The notes beneath the pieces are model-generated. The model searched no databases. It had not been told where the DNA came from and worked only from the letters and a program-made list of their open reading frames with translations. A program made the position numbers and the translations under genes. From JAICLV01 sp036380925 (GTDB lineage Bacteria > Actinomycetota > Actinomycetes > Acidothermales > Acidothermaceae): a stretch of DNA of 14,687 nucleotides. Location: the NCBI GenBank assembly GCA_036380925.1, contig DASVDW010000025.1, positions 1-14,687 of the forward strand. The letters are read 5' to 3'. This document shows, one piece after another, positions 1 through 7,848 of this stretch (positions within the stretch are counted from its first letter, which is position 1; each line of letters opens with the position of its first letter).

Positions 1-192
1 GAAGCCGTGCGTCGTCCCGTAGGCGAAGTACAGGTTCCCGACGTCGGGACGGTCGTTGGCCGCCGACGTGCGGGCCGCGAACTTGCCGTCGACGTAGATG
101 TCCACGTTGATTCCGGCCGTGGTGTTCGGGTCGATCGCCCAACCCGTCACCCGCACGCCACCCGGCCACAAGAACGAGTTCTCCACGTTGCC
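1..192 (-). repeat. GWxxDPDT module, single partial copy in GH18 protein
   Basis: This encodes the first 64 residues of a module (GNVE start, GWAIDPNT, IYVDGKFA, RPDV, HGF) running off the window edge. It is the same unit as the four copies in the neighbouring SpoIID-like protein and the copies at 13522-14685. Confidence 0.8.
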
Positions 193-1356
193 GAACGGGT
201 TCGGCCCGTACATGAAGGTGCGCATCACCTGCCAGATGCCAGGGTCTTCATTGCCGAACGACCAAAACGCCACGCCGCCAAGGCCGTACTTGCCGACCAA
301 CGGCAGCCGGGCCTGCAGCGCTTGCGCGTCGTTGTACCAAACCGAGTGCTGAACACCGGCGCTGTCGGTGTAGTTGAAGTGCGGCGCGCCGTCTTGCGCC
401 GACCACTGCCGCGCCGCGTTGTACTTGATTCGCAGGTTGTTCGCTTGCGTGAACGACAGCGCGGCCGCCGGCTTGCCGTTGTTGGCCCAGTCGTAGCCGT
501 ACAGCGGCACGCCCATGAAAATCTTGGACGGCGGGATCACGGTGACCGCGAAGTTCAAGATGTTCTGCACCCACGAGATGCCGCTGACCGCGCCACCTGG
601 GTACGCCGAACCCTTGTAGTGCTGGTCGTAGGTCATGATGCGCACCCGGTCGGCCCATTTGCCGATCGTCGGGTAGTCGTACACCTGCTGCGCCGCCGAG
701 GCTCCCGGCTCGCTGGTCTTGGTCAAGACGTCGACCGCGAGCATCATCCCGCGGGCGTGCAACGCGACCGACAGCTCGTGCACCAGCGCGTTGAAACCCG
801 CGCGGGTCGGTGCCGCGAGCGCGGTGTTGGCGTTGGCGAAGAACGCCATGTTCTCGTAGTCGAGGTCGATCCCGCTGGCGCCGTACTTCACCGCGAGGGC
901 GAGCAGCGCGTTCTCGTGCTGCACCCGCGTGGTCGGGTTCGACAGGATCGACGCCATGACGCCGCTGCCGGTGCCGTCGGTGACCGTGATGGTCACCGGC
1001 ACCCCGCGGGCGCGGACCGCGGCGATCGACGAGCGCAACTCGGTGTCAGGAGTGCTGCCCGACGGCACTATCGACGTCGCGCTCGCCGCGTGGAACCAAA
1101 ACGCCGAGACGTCGGAGAACAGGTCGGCGTTGTTCGCCACCGTCGCGCGCCCGCCGGCGTCGTAGTAGGTCATCCAGCCCGAGGCCTGTCGGGTCGGAGT
1201 GGCCGCGTGCGCGGCGGGAGCGACCGTCGTCGCGGCCAGGCTGAGCGAACCGGCCACCGTCGCCATGACGGCCAGCGCCGACCGCCATCGCCGCCCGCCG
1301 TTCGCCCTGGGCCGATCTGCTGCGGTGGACGGCGAACGACGGGCGCGATAAAGCAA
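1..1356 (-). CDS. Secreted GH18 family glycoside hydrolase (YaaH/chitinase-like) with C-terminal GWxxDPDT module; 3' end beyond window
   Basis: Probable extracellular beta-N-acetylglucosaminidase acting on peptidoglycan or another GlcNAc polymer. The reading frame stays open for 452 codons to the left window edge. It starts at a TTG (1354-1356) with an AGGAG five bases upstream; no ATG or GTG nearby fits the frame as well. Residues 20-52 form a signal peptide (RR, hydrophobic stretch, AHA-A cleavage site). Residues about 53-380 are the GH18 barrel: SGIDLDYE at 161-168 carries the catalytic Glu168 with Asp164 and Asp166, MTYD lies at 241-244, and the conserved barrel-end Trp is in FWSFG at 364-368. 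The first Asp of the family motif DGxDxDxE is replaced by Ser161. From residue 389 a repeat module begins, the same one found in the next gene upstream. The start sits 13 bases after the SpoIID-like gene stop, so the two are co-transcribed. Family assignment is firm; the substrate is not known. Confidence 0.88.
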   Translation of the reverse strand, partial: MLYRARRSPSTAADRPRANGGRRWRSALAVMATVAGSLSLAATTVAPAAHAATPTRQASGWMTYYDAGGRATVANNADLFSDVSAFWFHAASATSIVPSGSTPDTELRSSIAAVRARGVPVTITVTDGTGSGVMASILSNPTTRVQHENALLALAVKYGASGIDLDYENMAFFANANTALAAPTRAGFNALVHELSVALHARGMMLAVDVLTKTSEPGASAAQQVYDYPTIGKWADRVRIMTYDQHYKGSAYPGGAVSGISWVQNILNFAVTVIPPSKIFMGVPLYGYDWANNGKPAAALSFTQANNLRIKYNAARQWSAQDGAPHFNYTDSAGVQHSVWYNDAQALQARLPLVGKYGLGGVAFWSFGNEDPGIWQVMRTFMYGPNPFGNVENSFLWPGGVRVTGWAIDPNTTAGINVDIYVDGKFAARTSAANDRPDVGNLYFAYGTTHGF

Positions 1357-1361
1357 GACGG

Positions 1362-1366
1362 CTCCT
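1362..1366 (-). promoter_or_regulatory. Ribosome binding site deciding the TTG start of the GH18 gene
   Basis: AGGAG on the minus strand lies five bases before the TTG at 1354-1356 and just after the TGA of the upstream SpoIID-like gene. The other ATG/GTG codons close by (for example the GTG at 1367-1369) open a different frame that does not encode the hydrolase. The position suggests translational coupling or re-initiation between the two genes. Confidence 0.75.
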
Positions 1367-1369
1367 CAC

Positions 1370-3901
1370 TCAGGCATGGATCGTGAGGCACCCTAGCGAG
1401 GGATTAGTGGTACCTGGGCCGGTATTGATCCCGTAAGCGCAGATTTGATGCTGCCCTGGGCTTAGCTTTACGGGCGCCGAGAAACCGGTGGTGGGCCATG
1501 AGGAGTACAGCGCCGTGACGTCGGCGCGCACGCCGTTCGCGACCACCCGGTTGGCCAGCTTGCCGTCGACGTAGACGTCGACGTAAATCGGCGAGGTGCT
1601 GTCGGCATCGAAGGCCCATCCGCTCGCGCTCCAGCCGCCGTCCGCGGCGCGGGCCACCCGGTCGAGGTGGCCGAGCGGATTGCCGTCGCCGGTCAGCGTC
1701 AGGCAGTTCAACAACGGGTTGGTCGAGCCCTGGCCGACGTTGATCCCGTACGCGCACACGGTGTGCCGGCCGGCGCCGACCCGGAGCACCCCGGTGAACC
1801 CGTGCACCGTGCCGTAACCGGGCAGCGCCGCGTCGGCTTGCGCCGCGCCGTCTTGGTTGGCCGCGGTGGCGCCCGACCACCGGCCGTCGACGTAGAAGTG
1901 CACGTTGATCGGGTCGTGGGTGTCGGGGTCGACCGCCCACCCGGTCACGGTGGCGACGCCGTCCGCGACGCTGGACAGCGTCATACCGCCTCTGGGGTTG
2001 CGGTTGAGGTTGAGCGTCTGGCAGCGCAGCAGCGGGTTCGTCGTCCCGATCCCGATGTTGATCGAGTAGGCGCAGAACGTGTGCGTGCCCTGCGGCGCGG
2101 CCACCACGATGGAGAACCCGTGCGCGGCGCCGTAACCCGGGAAGACCGCGGCGACGTCCGGGCGATCGGCGTTCGCCGTGGTGACGCCGGCGAATTTGCC
2201 GTCGACGTAGACGTGAACGTTGGTCGAGTCGGCGGTGTCGGGGTCGAGCGCCCAACCGCTCAGTCGCACGCCGGCGCCGACGTCGGTGACCGACTCGAGG
2301 TTGCCGCGCGGGTTTCCGCTCGGGAGCGTGGCGGTGAGGCAGCGGATCGTCGGGTTGGTCACGCCGTCGATGCCGTGCGCGCACACCGTGTGCTTGCCGC
2401 CCGTCGCGGCGAACGTCGCGGAGAACCCGTGGTAGGGACCCGCGCCGGGGAACGCGGCGGCGACGTCGTTGCGCACCTGGTTCGCGGCGACCCGGCCGGC
2501 GAGCGCGTCGTCGATGTAGACGTCGACGTAGTCGGCGACCGACACGCTGATGTTGTTGAACGACCAGCCGCTCACCGTCAACAGGCCAGGCCCGGCGGCC
2601 GCCGCCACCTCGAGGTTGCCGACCGCCTGGCCCCGGTTGAGGATCACCGGTGTGGCGCTCGGCCCGGTGCCCGCCGTCCAGTAGTTCGACTTCAAGCCCA
2701 TGTAGGTGTTGGAAATCCTCGCGGCGCCGTTCGAGCCGACCACCTGCAGGCCCGTGACCCGGCCGCCGAAGTCGCCGTTGCCGTCGCGCGAGGTCACCTG
2801 CAGGCCCTGGACCGCGCCCACGCTCGGGTACTGCGACTGCAAGGTGGCGGCCGAGATCTGCGCGGTCCAGTTGACGTTCGGGTCGACGTCGGCGGTGTCG
2901 TACGGATCCGGCTTGGCGACCAGGTACGGCTTGCTGCCGGCGGCGACCTGCCCGCCGTTCGAGGCGGAGAACTGGGTGAAGGCGGCGGCGCCTTGGTAGT
3001 ACAGCGCGATCCCGCTCGTGGCGGCGATCGCGGCGGTGGAGTTCGGGCCCTCCCGGTTGCTCACCGTGCCGTTGGTGGCGACCGACGCCTGCCCTCCGTA
3101 CACCTGGCACGCGGTGGTGTCGCAGATGTCCCACGTGGCCGAGGGCGTGGAGACCGACAACGCGTACGACCGCGCGGCGACGGCCTGGGCCTGCAGCGCG
3201 GCCGGCTGCCCCCAACTGTCGGGCATCTCGCGCGGGACGACGCCGTTGAGGTAGGACTGCATGTCGACGTAGTTGACCGCGGCCGCCGTGGTCGGGCCGA
3301 CCCGGACGACGCGAATCGAACCGCGGTACTGGATCGCGGTGCCGTTGTCGGAGTACATCCGGACCCCGCCGGGCGTGCTGAGGGTCACCGGGCCGGCGGT
3401 GTCGGACGACGCGCCGACTTTGAACGGCTTCCACACCTGGTCGGCCGGGTCGAGGAACCACACGTGCATGGCGGACGCGTCGATCATGACTTTGTACATC
3501 GTGGCGGGGCCGGTCGCGCTGCCCCCGCCCGCCTGATCGGTCACCGTCATCGGCTGGCCTGGCGGGGCCACCATCGTGATGCCGGCCGAGTCATACGCGG
3601 TGAGATGCACCCGGATCTGCGGGTTGCCGATCTGCTGCTGCGCGGTGCCCGGGTAGTAGAACGCGAGAATCTCGCCCGCGCTCAGGCCCGCTCGCGCCGC
3701 GCCGAGCGCGCCGTACTGACTCATGCCGATGCCGTGGCCGAACCCATGACCGGTGATGTGGAACACGCCGTCCGAAGGGACCGGAGTGAACTCGTCGGCA
3801 CTGGCCGGACCCGCCGCCGCCACACTCAACGCGCCCACCGACGCGACTAACACGGCGGCGCTGACACCTGCGACGAGCTTGCGCGGGAACGGCAGCCTCA
3901 C
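1370..3901 (-). CDS. Secreted SpoIID/LytB domain protein with four C-terminal GWxxDPDT modules
   Basis: SpoIID/LytB family proteins cleave denuded or stem-peptide-free glycan strands of peptidoglycan, or stimulate such cleavage. Numbering here is from the GTG at 3899-3901 (843 aa), chosen because GAGGGGGG lies just upstream; an in-frame GTG at 3923-3925 would add 8 residues. Residues 1-36 are a signal peptide ending GPASA. The family motif HGxGMSQYGA appears near the N terminus (about 51-65), whereas in Bacillus SpoIID it comes late in the domain. The main SpoIID domain spans about 190-415, with the proposed catalytic Glu225 in PREMP and a following AARSYAL motif. Four tandem modules follow at 428-532, 533-637, 638-743 and 744-843; the first is the most divergent. 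Each has two conserved Cys, suiting a disulfide outside the cell. The GH18 gene follows 13 bases downstream. Because the organism looks like an actinobacterium, a role in wall remodelling is likelier than endospore engulfment (inference). Confidence 0.9.
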   Translation of the reverse strand: MRLPFPRKLVAGVSAAVLVASVGALSVAAAGPASADEFTPVPSDGVFHITGHGFGHGIGMSQYGALGAARAGLSAGEILAFYYPGTAQQQIGNPQIRVHLTAYDSAGITMVAPPGQPMTVTDQAGGGSATGPATMYKVMIDASAMHVWFLDPADQVWKPFKVGASSDTAGPVTLSTPGGVRMYSDNGTAIQYRGSIRVVRVGPTTAAAVNYVDMQSYLNGVVPREMPDSWGQPAALQAQAVAARSYALSVSTPSATWDICDTTACQVYGGQASVATNGTVSNREGPNSTAAIAATSGIALYYQGAAAFTQFSASNGGQVAAGSKPYLVAKPDPYDTADVDPNVNWTAQISAATLQSQYPSVGAVQGLQVTSRDGNGDFGGRVTGLQVVGSNGAARISNTYMGLKSNYWTAGTGPSATPVILNRGQAVGNLEVAAAAGPGLLTVSGWSFNNISVSVADYVDVYIDDALAGRVAANQVRNDVAAAFPGAGPYHGFSATFAATGGKHTVCAHGIDGVTNPTIRCLTATLPSGNPRGNLESVTDVGAGVRLSGWALDPDTADSTNVHVYVDGKFAGVTTANADRPDVAAVFPGYGAAHGFSIVVAAPQGTHTFCAYSINIGIGTTNPLLRCQTLNLNRNPRGGMTLSSVADGVATVTGWAVDPDTHDPINVHFYVDGRWSGATAANQDGAAQADAALPGYGTVHGFTGVLRVGAGRHTVCAYGINVGQGSTNPLLNCLTLTGDGNPLGHLDRVARAADGGWSASGWAFDADSTSPIYVDVYVDGKLANRVVANGVRADVTALYSSWPTTGFSAPVKLSPGQHQICAYGINTGPGTTNPSLGCLTIHA
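1373..2620 (-). repeat. Array of four ~105-residue GWxxDPDT modules in the SpoIID-like protein
   Basis: In order of translation the units lie at 2306-2620, 1991-2305, 1673-1990 and 1373-1672, encoding 105, 105, 106 and 100 residues. Each starts near G-x-[LM], then GWA-D-D, V-VYVDG, an RPDV-type helix or turn, FPGYG-x-HGF, a beta segment ending H-x-[VIF]-C, Y-x-IN-G, TNP, a second Cys, and GNPRG as the link to the next unit. Unit 1 has lost several consensus positions (GWSFNN for GWALDPDT, IDD for VDG). The alternating hydrophobic pattern suggests an all-beta, Ig-like fold. The function is unknown; binding to wall or glycan is a guess from the context. Confidence 0.85.
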
Positions 3902-3945
3902 TGGCCCCCCTCGGGTAGGTCTCACCTGGGCAGTAATGCCTGGCT

Positions 3946-3951
3946 ACCCTA
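3946..3951 (-). promoter_or_regulatory. Possible -10 box (TAGGGT) for the SpoIID-GH18 pair
   Basis: TAGGGT fits the TANNNT form of actinobacterial -10 elements. It would start transcription near 3939, leaving about 38 bases before the GTG at 3901, room for the GAGGGGGG binding site. No convincing -35 hexamer stands at 17-19 bases. The upstream gene ends at 3997, so read-through from it is also possible. Confidence 0.3.
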
Positions 3952-3969
3952 GCCGCGCGCGCCGCGCGC
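3952..3969. repeat. Tandem 9-bp GC repeat in the 70-base gap between operon segments
   Basis: GCCGCGCGC occurs twice head to tail, giving a strongly self-complementary G/C stretch between the large glycosyltransferase gene and the SpoIID-like gene. It could form a hairpin in RNA, but no T-run follows on either strand, so I do not call it a terminator. Confidence 0.5.
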
Positions 3970-3996
3970 GCCCCGCAACTGCGACCCGTCGGGGTG

Positions 3997-6900
3997 TCAC
4001 TTGCCTTCTGGGTCGCACAAATAGCCGTAGATGCCCTGGAACGCGTGGTCCCAATTCCCGTGGCGCGCGGCGATGTCGGCGAGCGCGTTCGTCGACAGCT
4101 TCTCGCGCAGCTGCGGGTTGACGCACAGTCGCTCCATCGCGTCGACCAGGCCGGTCACCGTGCGGCGGGCCAGCATCGAGTTCTCGCCGTCCCGCAAAAT
4201 CCAATGGCCCCAGGGATTGTCGAAGGCGACGACCGGGACCCCGCACGCCATCAGCTCGAGCGGGAGATAGGACGGATGCTTGGACACGGTGAGCGCGAGC
4301 CCCACGTCGCAGCGTCGATAGAGGTTTCCGGTCGCCGCGTAACTCAACAAGCCCAGCTGCTTGATCGCGTCGGCGGCCGCCGGATCGGTGGCCCACGAAC
4401 CGGCGGTCACGATGCGCACCCGGTCGCCCAAGCGGTCTTTCAACTCCCGCAACGCCAGCGAGGCCAGCTCCCAACAGTTGCGCCAGTGGCCGGGCCGGGC
4501 GTAGACGAACACGGTCGCCGGCCCGTCTTCTGACCGCCACGGGCGGTCCTTGGCGTGAAAGACCGACGGATCGACCGCCGGCATGAACGACGTCGCCTTG
4601 CCGCCGTACTCGTCGTGGTAGATCTGCCGGAGGTTGTCGGTGTTGCACAGCCCGTACAGACCGATCCGGTACGTCTCCTCGGCGAGCGCGTACAGCGTGC
4701 CGGCCGGATAGAACATCGGCTCGAAATCTTGCACCAGGTAAAACTTCCGCTTGGTGTTGCGCACTCTGGCCACCGCGTACGCGGTGAGCCACAGGGTCGC
4801 GATCGAGACGTCGGACTCGGGGACGAGCTCGAGGGCGGCGCTGTCGGGCCCGTCGAAGAAATGAATCGGCGAGTCGCCGAGGCGCGGGAACGCGGCGCGG
4901 ATCGCGGAGCGGACGAAATGGTCGGGCCCCGCCCCCCACACGATGAACCGGCTTTCGACGCCATGTTCGCGGGCCAGGTAGTCGGCCATCCGCAACGCGG
5001 TGTTGATGCCGCCGTAGAACGGTGAGTCGATGTCGGGGATGAACCAGTTGACCGTGCGCACGTCGAACGGCGCCGCGTTCGCCTCGTGCAGCGCGCCAAT
5101 GCCCGCGACGTCGACGTCGCCGATTCGGCAGATGTCGGCCAACGTCATCGACTCGGCCGCGTCGCTGCGCTGGCGGAAGACGGTGAAGTTGCGCCCGAGC
5201 GGCTTCGACAGCCGCTGGCCCGGCGTCGGCTCCATCGGGCCGCGCAACTTCGGCTCGCGCGAGCTCAGCGACAGATTCGGCGAGAAATAAGGGTCGCCGC
5301 CGAACAGCCACGGGTTGTACCGCCAGTAGCTGGCGAAGAAATCCTCGGTCGGCACATGCGTGCCGCGGGTCGCCGACTCGAGGTGGCGCACACCGCCGAA
5401 CGGTGAGCACACGTTGCGGAACCCGGCCTGCACGGCGTCGAGGCACAACGCGACATCGCTGCCGCACAAGACGAATCGCTCGTCGAAGCCACCGAGCCGG
5501 TCGAACAGCTCCCGGCGAATCGCGGCGCACGCGCCGGTCACGGCCAGCACGTTGCGGTACCAGTCGGTGGGCCCGAGCAAGGACGAGGTGTGCGGACGCA
5601 TGCCCTCGAACACGTGGTCGGCGAAGCCGCCCATGCCGAGAATCGCGCCCGCGTGCTGAATGGCGCCGTCGGCCCGGGTCAGCTGCAGCCCGGCCACGGC
5701 GATGTCGGGCTGGCTCGCCCAGCCGACAATTTCCTTCAGCCAGCGCGGGTCTGGCAGCTCGATGTCGTCGTTGAGGAAAACCAAGATGTCGCCGGTGGCG
5801 CCCGCCGCGGCGGCGTTGTTGACCCGCGAGTAGTTGAACGGCGTCTCGCTCCACCACTGCACGTGCAGGTCGACGTCCTTGCCGTGCTCGGCGTACCACG
5901 CGTTGTTCTCGTCGGACTCACCGCCGTTGTCGATGATCCGGACGTCGAAGGACGGGTAGTCGGTGCCGGCGAGGCCGGGCAGCAACCGCTCGAGCATCGG
6001 GCGGTTGTGCCGGGTCGGGATCACGATCGACACGGTCGGCCACCGGTCGAGATCCCAGCGCAGCCGAACCGTCTGCGAGGTGAGTTCGGCCACGGCCGGA
6101 ATTCCCCGCGCGTCAAGCGCGTCTTGGACGGCCCGCACTCCGTGCGCGTCGACGACGTCGCGCCGCTGGTTCAAATGCATGAGCACCCGCGGCACCCGCG
6201 CGACTCGCTCGCTGTCAAGGCCGGCGCGCAACAACAGATCCCAGCGCATCGCCTCGCCGTAGGCGTTGCGCACTCCCCCGGCGAACAGCAGGCGGCGGCG
6301 GCGGATCGCGAACGACTGCGCGAGGTAGTTGGCTCCGAACAGCAACTCCGGCGACCACGACGGGCGGAACCGCGGGTCGGTGCGGCCGTCGCGGCCGATG
6401 AGGTCGTCGTCCCACGTCACCACATCGACGAGCGGATCCTGCCAGGCCGCGCGCGCGATCTGGTAGAGGCACTCCGGCGCCAACTCGTCACCGGCGTCGA
6501 TGATGAGGACGAAGTCGGCCTGCGAGCCCTCTATCGCGCGATGCAGCGCGGTGACGACGGTGTCGCCGACGACCAGGTCGAGGCCCGCTCCGGTCACCTG
6601 GGGCGGCTCCGCCTCCCGCGCGCAGATGGCCGCGCGCCAGTGCTCCCACGACTGCGCGTTCAGGCTCTTCACGGTGCGGTCGAGCGCGCGGCGGCCCTCG
6701 GGGTCGCCGTTCGCCTGCACGCAGACGAGCACCTGCAGCGGCATCGCCGCCGCGCGCGACGCCTCGCGCTGGGCGAGCAGCTGCCGCTGGTCGGCGTCGT
6801 GCTGTTTGCACCACGCCCGGTAGCTCGGCTCCACCGGCTCCATGACGCCGGAGTCGGCGAGCGACCGCCGCACCATGCGCGACACCCGCCGGCTCTCCCG

Positions 6901-7848
6901 GTAGGCGAGCAAACCGGCGCGAGCCGCTCCGCGGGAACGGGAGCCCGGCGGCATCGCGCGCTTCGCCGCCGCGATCGCACGGGCCTTGACGCCGGCCGGC
7001 GTGAGCAGCGGCGGCTGCGCCGCGCCGCCCAGGTCGGCCGCCGGACGGGCGGCTTTGACCACCCGTCGTCCGCCCACCGACGGTGTCGCCACGGGCGCCT
7101 CGGCGTCGTCCGAACCGGCGGGCCGCGGCGTCGCGACGACCTCGGATCGCTCGGCACGGCTCGCCAGTTGCTTTTGCAGGGCGGTGCGCCGTTCGTACTC
7201 GCGGATGAGCGCGGTGCGCAGGTTCTCGACGCGCTGCAGCAGCAGGTGCTCGGGCGTCACGGCCTCGACGTCCGACCCGACGTGGCGGGTGCGGTCGACG
7301 CCGTCGAGCTTGTTGACCTCGACCTCGAGCGGGCTGCCCTCGCGGCCCAGCGCGTGCGCGCGCACTCCGCACTGCCACTGCGATTCGGGACCCTCCTTGT
7401 GGAACACCGGCGGGTAGCTGCGCGGGTCGGGAATCGGCTCGGCGTCGGAGATTCCGGCGCGCCGGAACAGCTCCAGCAGGGTGGCCACGTCGTAGCACCA
7501 GACGTGGTGCGACGGTTGCACGTAGGAGTAGATGAACGAGGCGTTGAGCTTGTCGTTGTCGATCTCGCCGGCGAGGTACGCCTCGAAAATCGCCCGCATG
7601 TCGGGCGTGACGACGGAGATCACCGTGCCGGGACGCAGTTTCTCGTTGAGCAGGCGCAACAAGGTGACCGCGTAGCCGGGCATCAGGTGCTCGATGACGT
7701 GGCCCATGTAGACCTCGTCGACCTGGTCGCCGTACTGCCGGACGAACTCGGCGGCGTCAAGGTGGATGTCGGCCTTGACGTCGGGACTCGCGTCGACGTT
7801 GGTCCAGCCCTCCATGTAGGCCTGACCACAACCGAGGTTGACCTTCAC
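3997..7848 (-). CDS. Four-domain polysaccharide enzyme: methyltransferase + GT2 + GT2 + WsaF-like GT-B
   Basis: At 1283 residues this is far larger than any single glycosyltransferase. Residues 1-165 form a SAM-dependent methyltransferase (VNLGCG at 3-8, NVD at 17-19, HVIEHL at 50-55). Residues about 199-235 look like a coiled coil of some five heptads, followed by a basic, Ala-rich linker to about 345. GT2 domain one spans about 370-590 (DAGDEL at 451-456). GT2 domain two spans about 604-830 (SIVIPT, NDDIELPD at 693-700, GGFDERF at 786-792). A GT-B domain spans about 930-1283, resembling the WsaF rhamnosyltransferase type (PDIDSPFYGG, YLVQDFEP, LPLELMACGVPVVA with Glu1198). The order recalls WsaE (methyltransferase plus two rhamnosyltransferases) fused to WsaF from the Geobacillus S-layer rhamnan system. 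The GTG start overlaps the stop of the ATPase gene (GTGA), with GGAG eight bases upstream. It probably assembles and perhaps O-methyl-caps a rhamnose-rich glycan; the sugar is inferred, not shown. Confidence 0.85.
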   Translation of the reverse strand: MKVNLGCGQAYMEGWTNVDASPDVKADIHLDAAEFVRQYGDQVDEVYMGHVIEHLMPGYAVTLLRLLNEKLRPGTVISVVTPDMRAIFEAYLAGEIDNDKLNASFIYSYVQPSHHVWCYDVATLLELFRRAGISDAEPIPDPRSYPPVFHKEGPESQWQCGVRAHALGREGSPLEVEVNKLDGVDRTRHVGSDVEAVTPEHLLLQRVENLRTALIREYERRTALQKQLASRAERSEVVATPRPAGSDDAEAPVATPSVGGRRVVKAARPAADLGGAAQPPLLTPAGVKARAIAAAKRAMPPGSRSRGAARAGLLAYRESRRVSRMVRRSLADSGVMEPVEPSYRAWCKQHDADQRQLLAQREASRAAAMPLQVLVCVQANGDPEGRRALDRTVKSLNAQSWEHWRAAICAREAEPPQVTGAGLDLVVGDTVVTALHRAIEGSQADFVLIIDAGDELAPECLYQIARAAWQDPLVDVVTWDDDLIGRDGRTDPRFRPSWSPELLFGANYLAQSFAIRRRRLLFAGGVRNAYGEAMRWDLLLRAGLDSERVARVPRVLMHLNQRRDVVDAHGVRAVQDALDARGIPAVAELTSQTVRLRWDLDRWPTVSIVIPTRHNRPMLERLLPGLAGTDYPSFDVRIIDNGGESDENNAWYAEHGKDVDLHVQWWSETPFNYSRVNNAAAAGATGDILVFLNDDIELPDPRWLKEIVGWASQPDIAVAGLQLTRADGAIQHAGAILGMGGFADHVFEGMRPHTSSLLGPTDWYRNVLAVTGACAAIRRELFDRLGGFDERFVLCGSDVALCLDAVQAGFRNVCSPFGGVRHLESATRGTHVPTEDFFASYWRYNPWLFGGDPYFSPNLSLSSREPKLRGPMEPTPGQRLSKPLGRNFTVFRQRSDAAESMTLADICRIGDVDVAGIGALHEANAAPFDVRTVNWFIPDIDSPFYGGINTALRMADYLAREHGVESRFIVWGAGPDHFVRSAIRAAFPRLGDSPIHFFDGPDSAALELVPESDVSIATLWLTAYAVARVRNTKRKFYLVQDFEPMFYPAGTLYALAEETYRIGLYGLCNTDNLRQIYHDEYGGKATSFMPAVDPSVFHAKDRPWRSEDGPATVFVYARPGHWRNCWELASLALRELKDRLGDRVRIVTAGSWATDPAAADAIKQLGLLSYAATGNLYRRCDVGLALTVSKHPSYLPLELMACGVPVVAFDNPWGHWILRDGENSMLARRTVTGLVDAMERLCVNPQLREKLSTNALADIAARHGNWDHAFQGIYGYLCDPEGK

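Noticed and set aside
7..1386. Long plus-strand open frame opposite the GH18 gene
   Set aside because: Arg/Val/His-rich translation without family motifs; it is the mirror of a GC-rich gene whose minus-strand frame has a signal peptide and catalytic motif.
1373..2620. CRISPR-like or intergenic DNA repeat array
   Set aside because: The roughly 315-base periodicity is in frame and follows protein modules; there are no short identical repeats with unique spacers.
1667..3850. 727-codon plus-strand frame opposite the SpoIID-like gene
   Set aside because: Low-complexity Arg/Val/Gly composition typical of antisense frames in GC-rich DNA; the opposite strand carries clear SpoIID and repeat motifs.
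6493..6510. Inactive first GT2 domain because of DAGD in place of DxDD
   Set aside because: Many active GT2 enzymes carry a D-x-G-D form at this place, so the change alone does not support loss of function.
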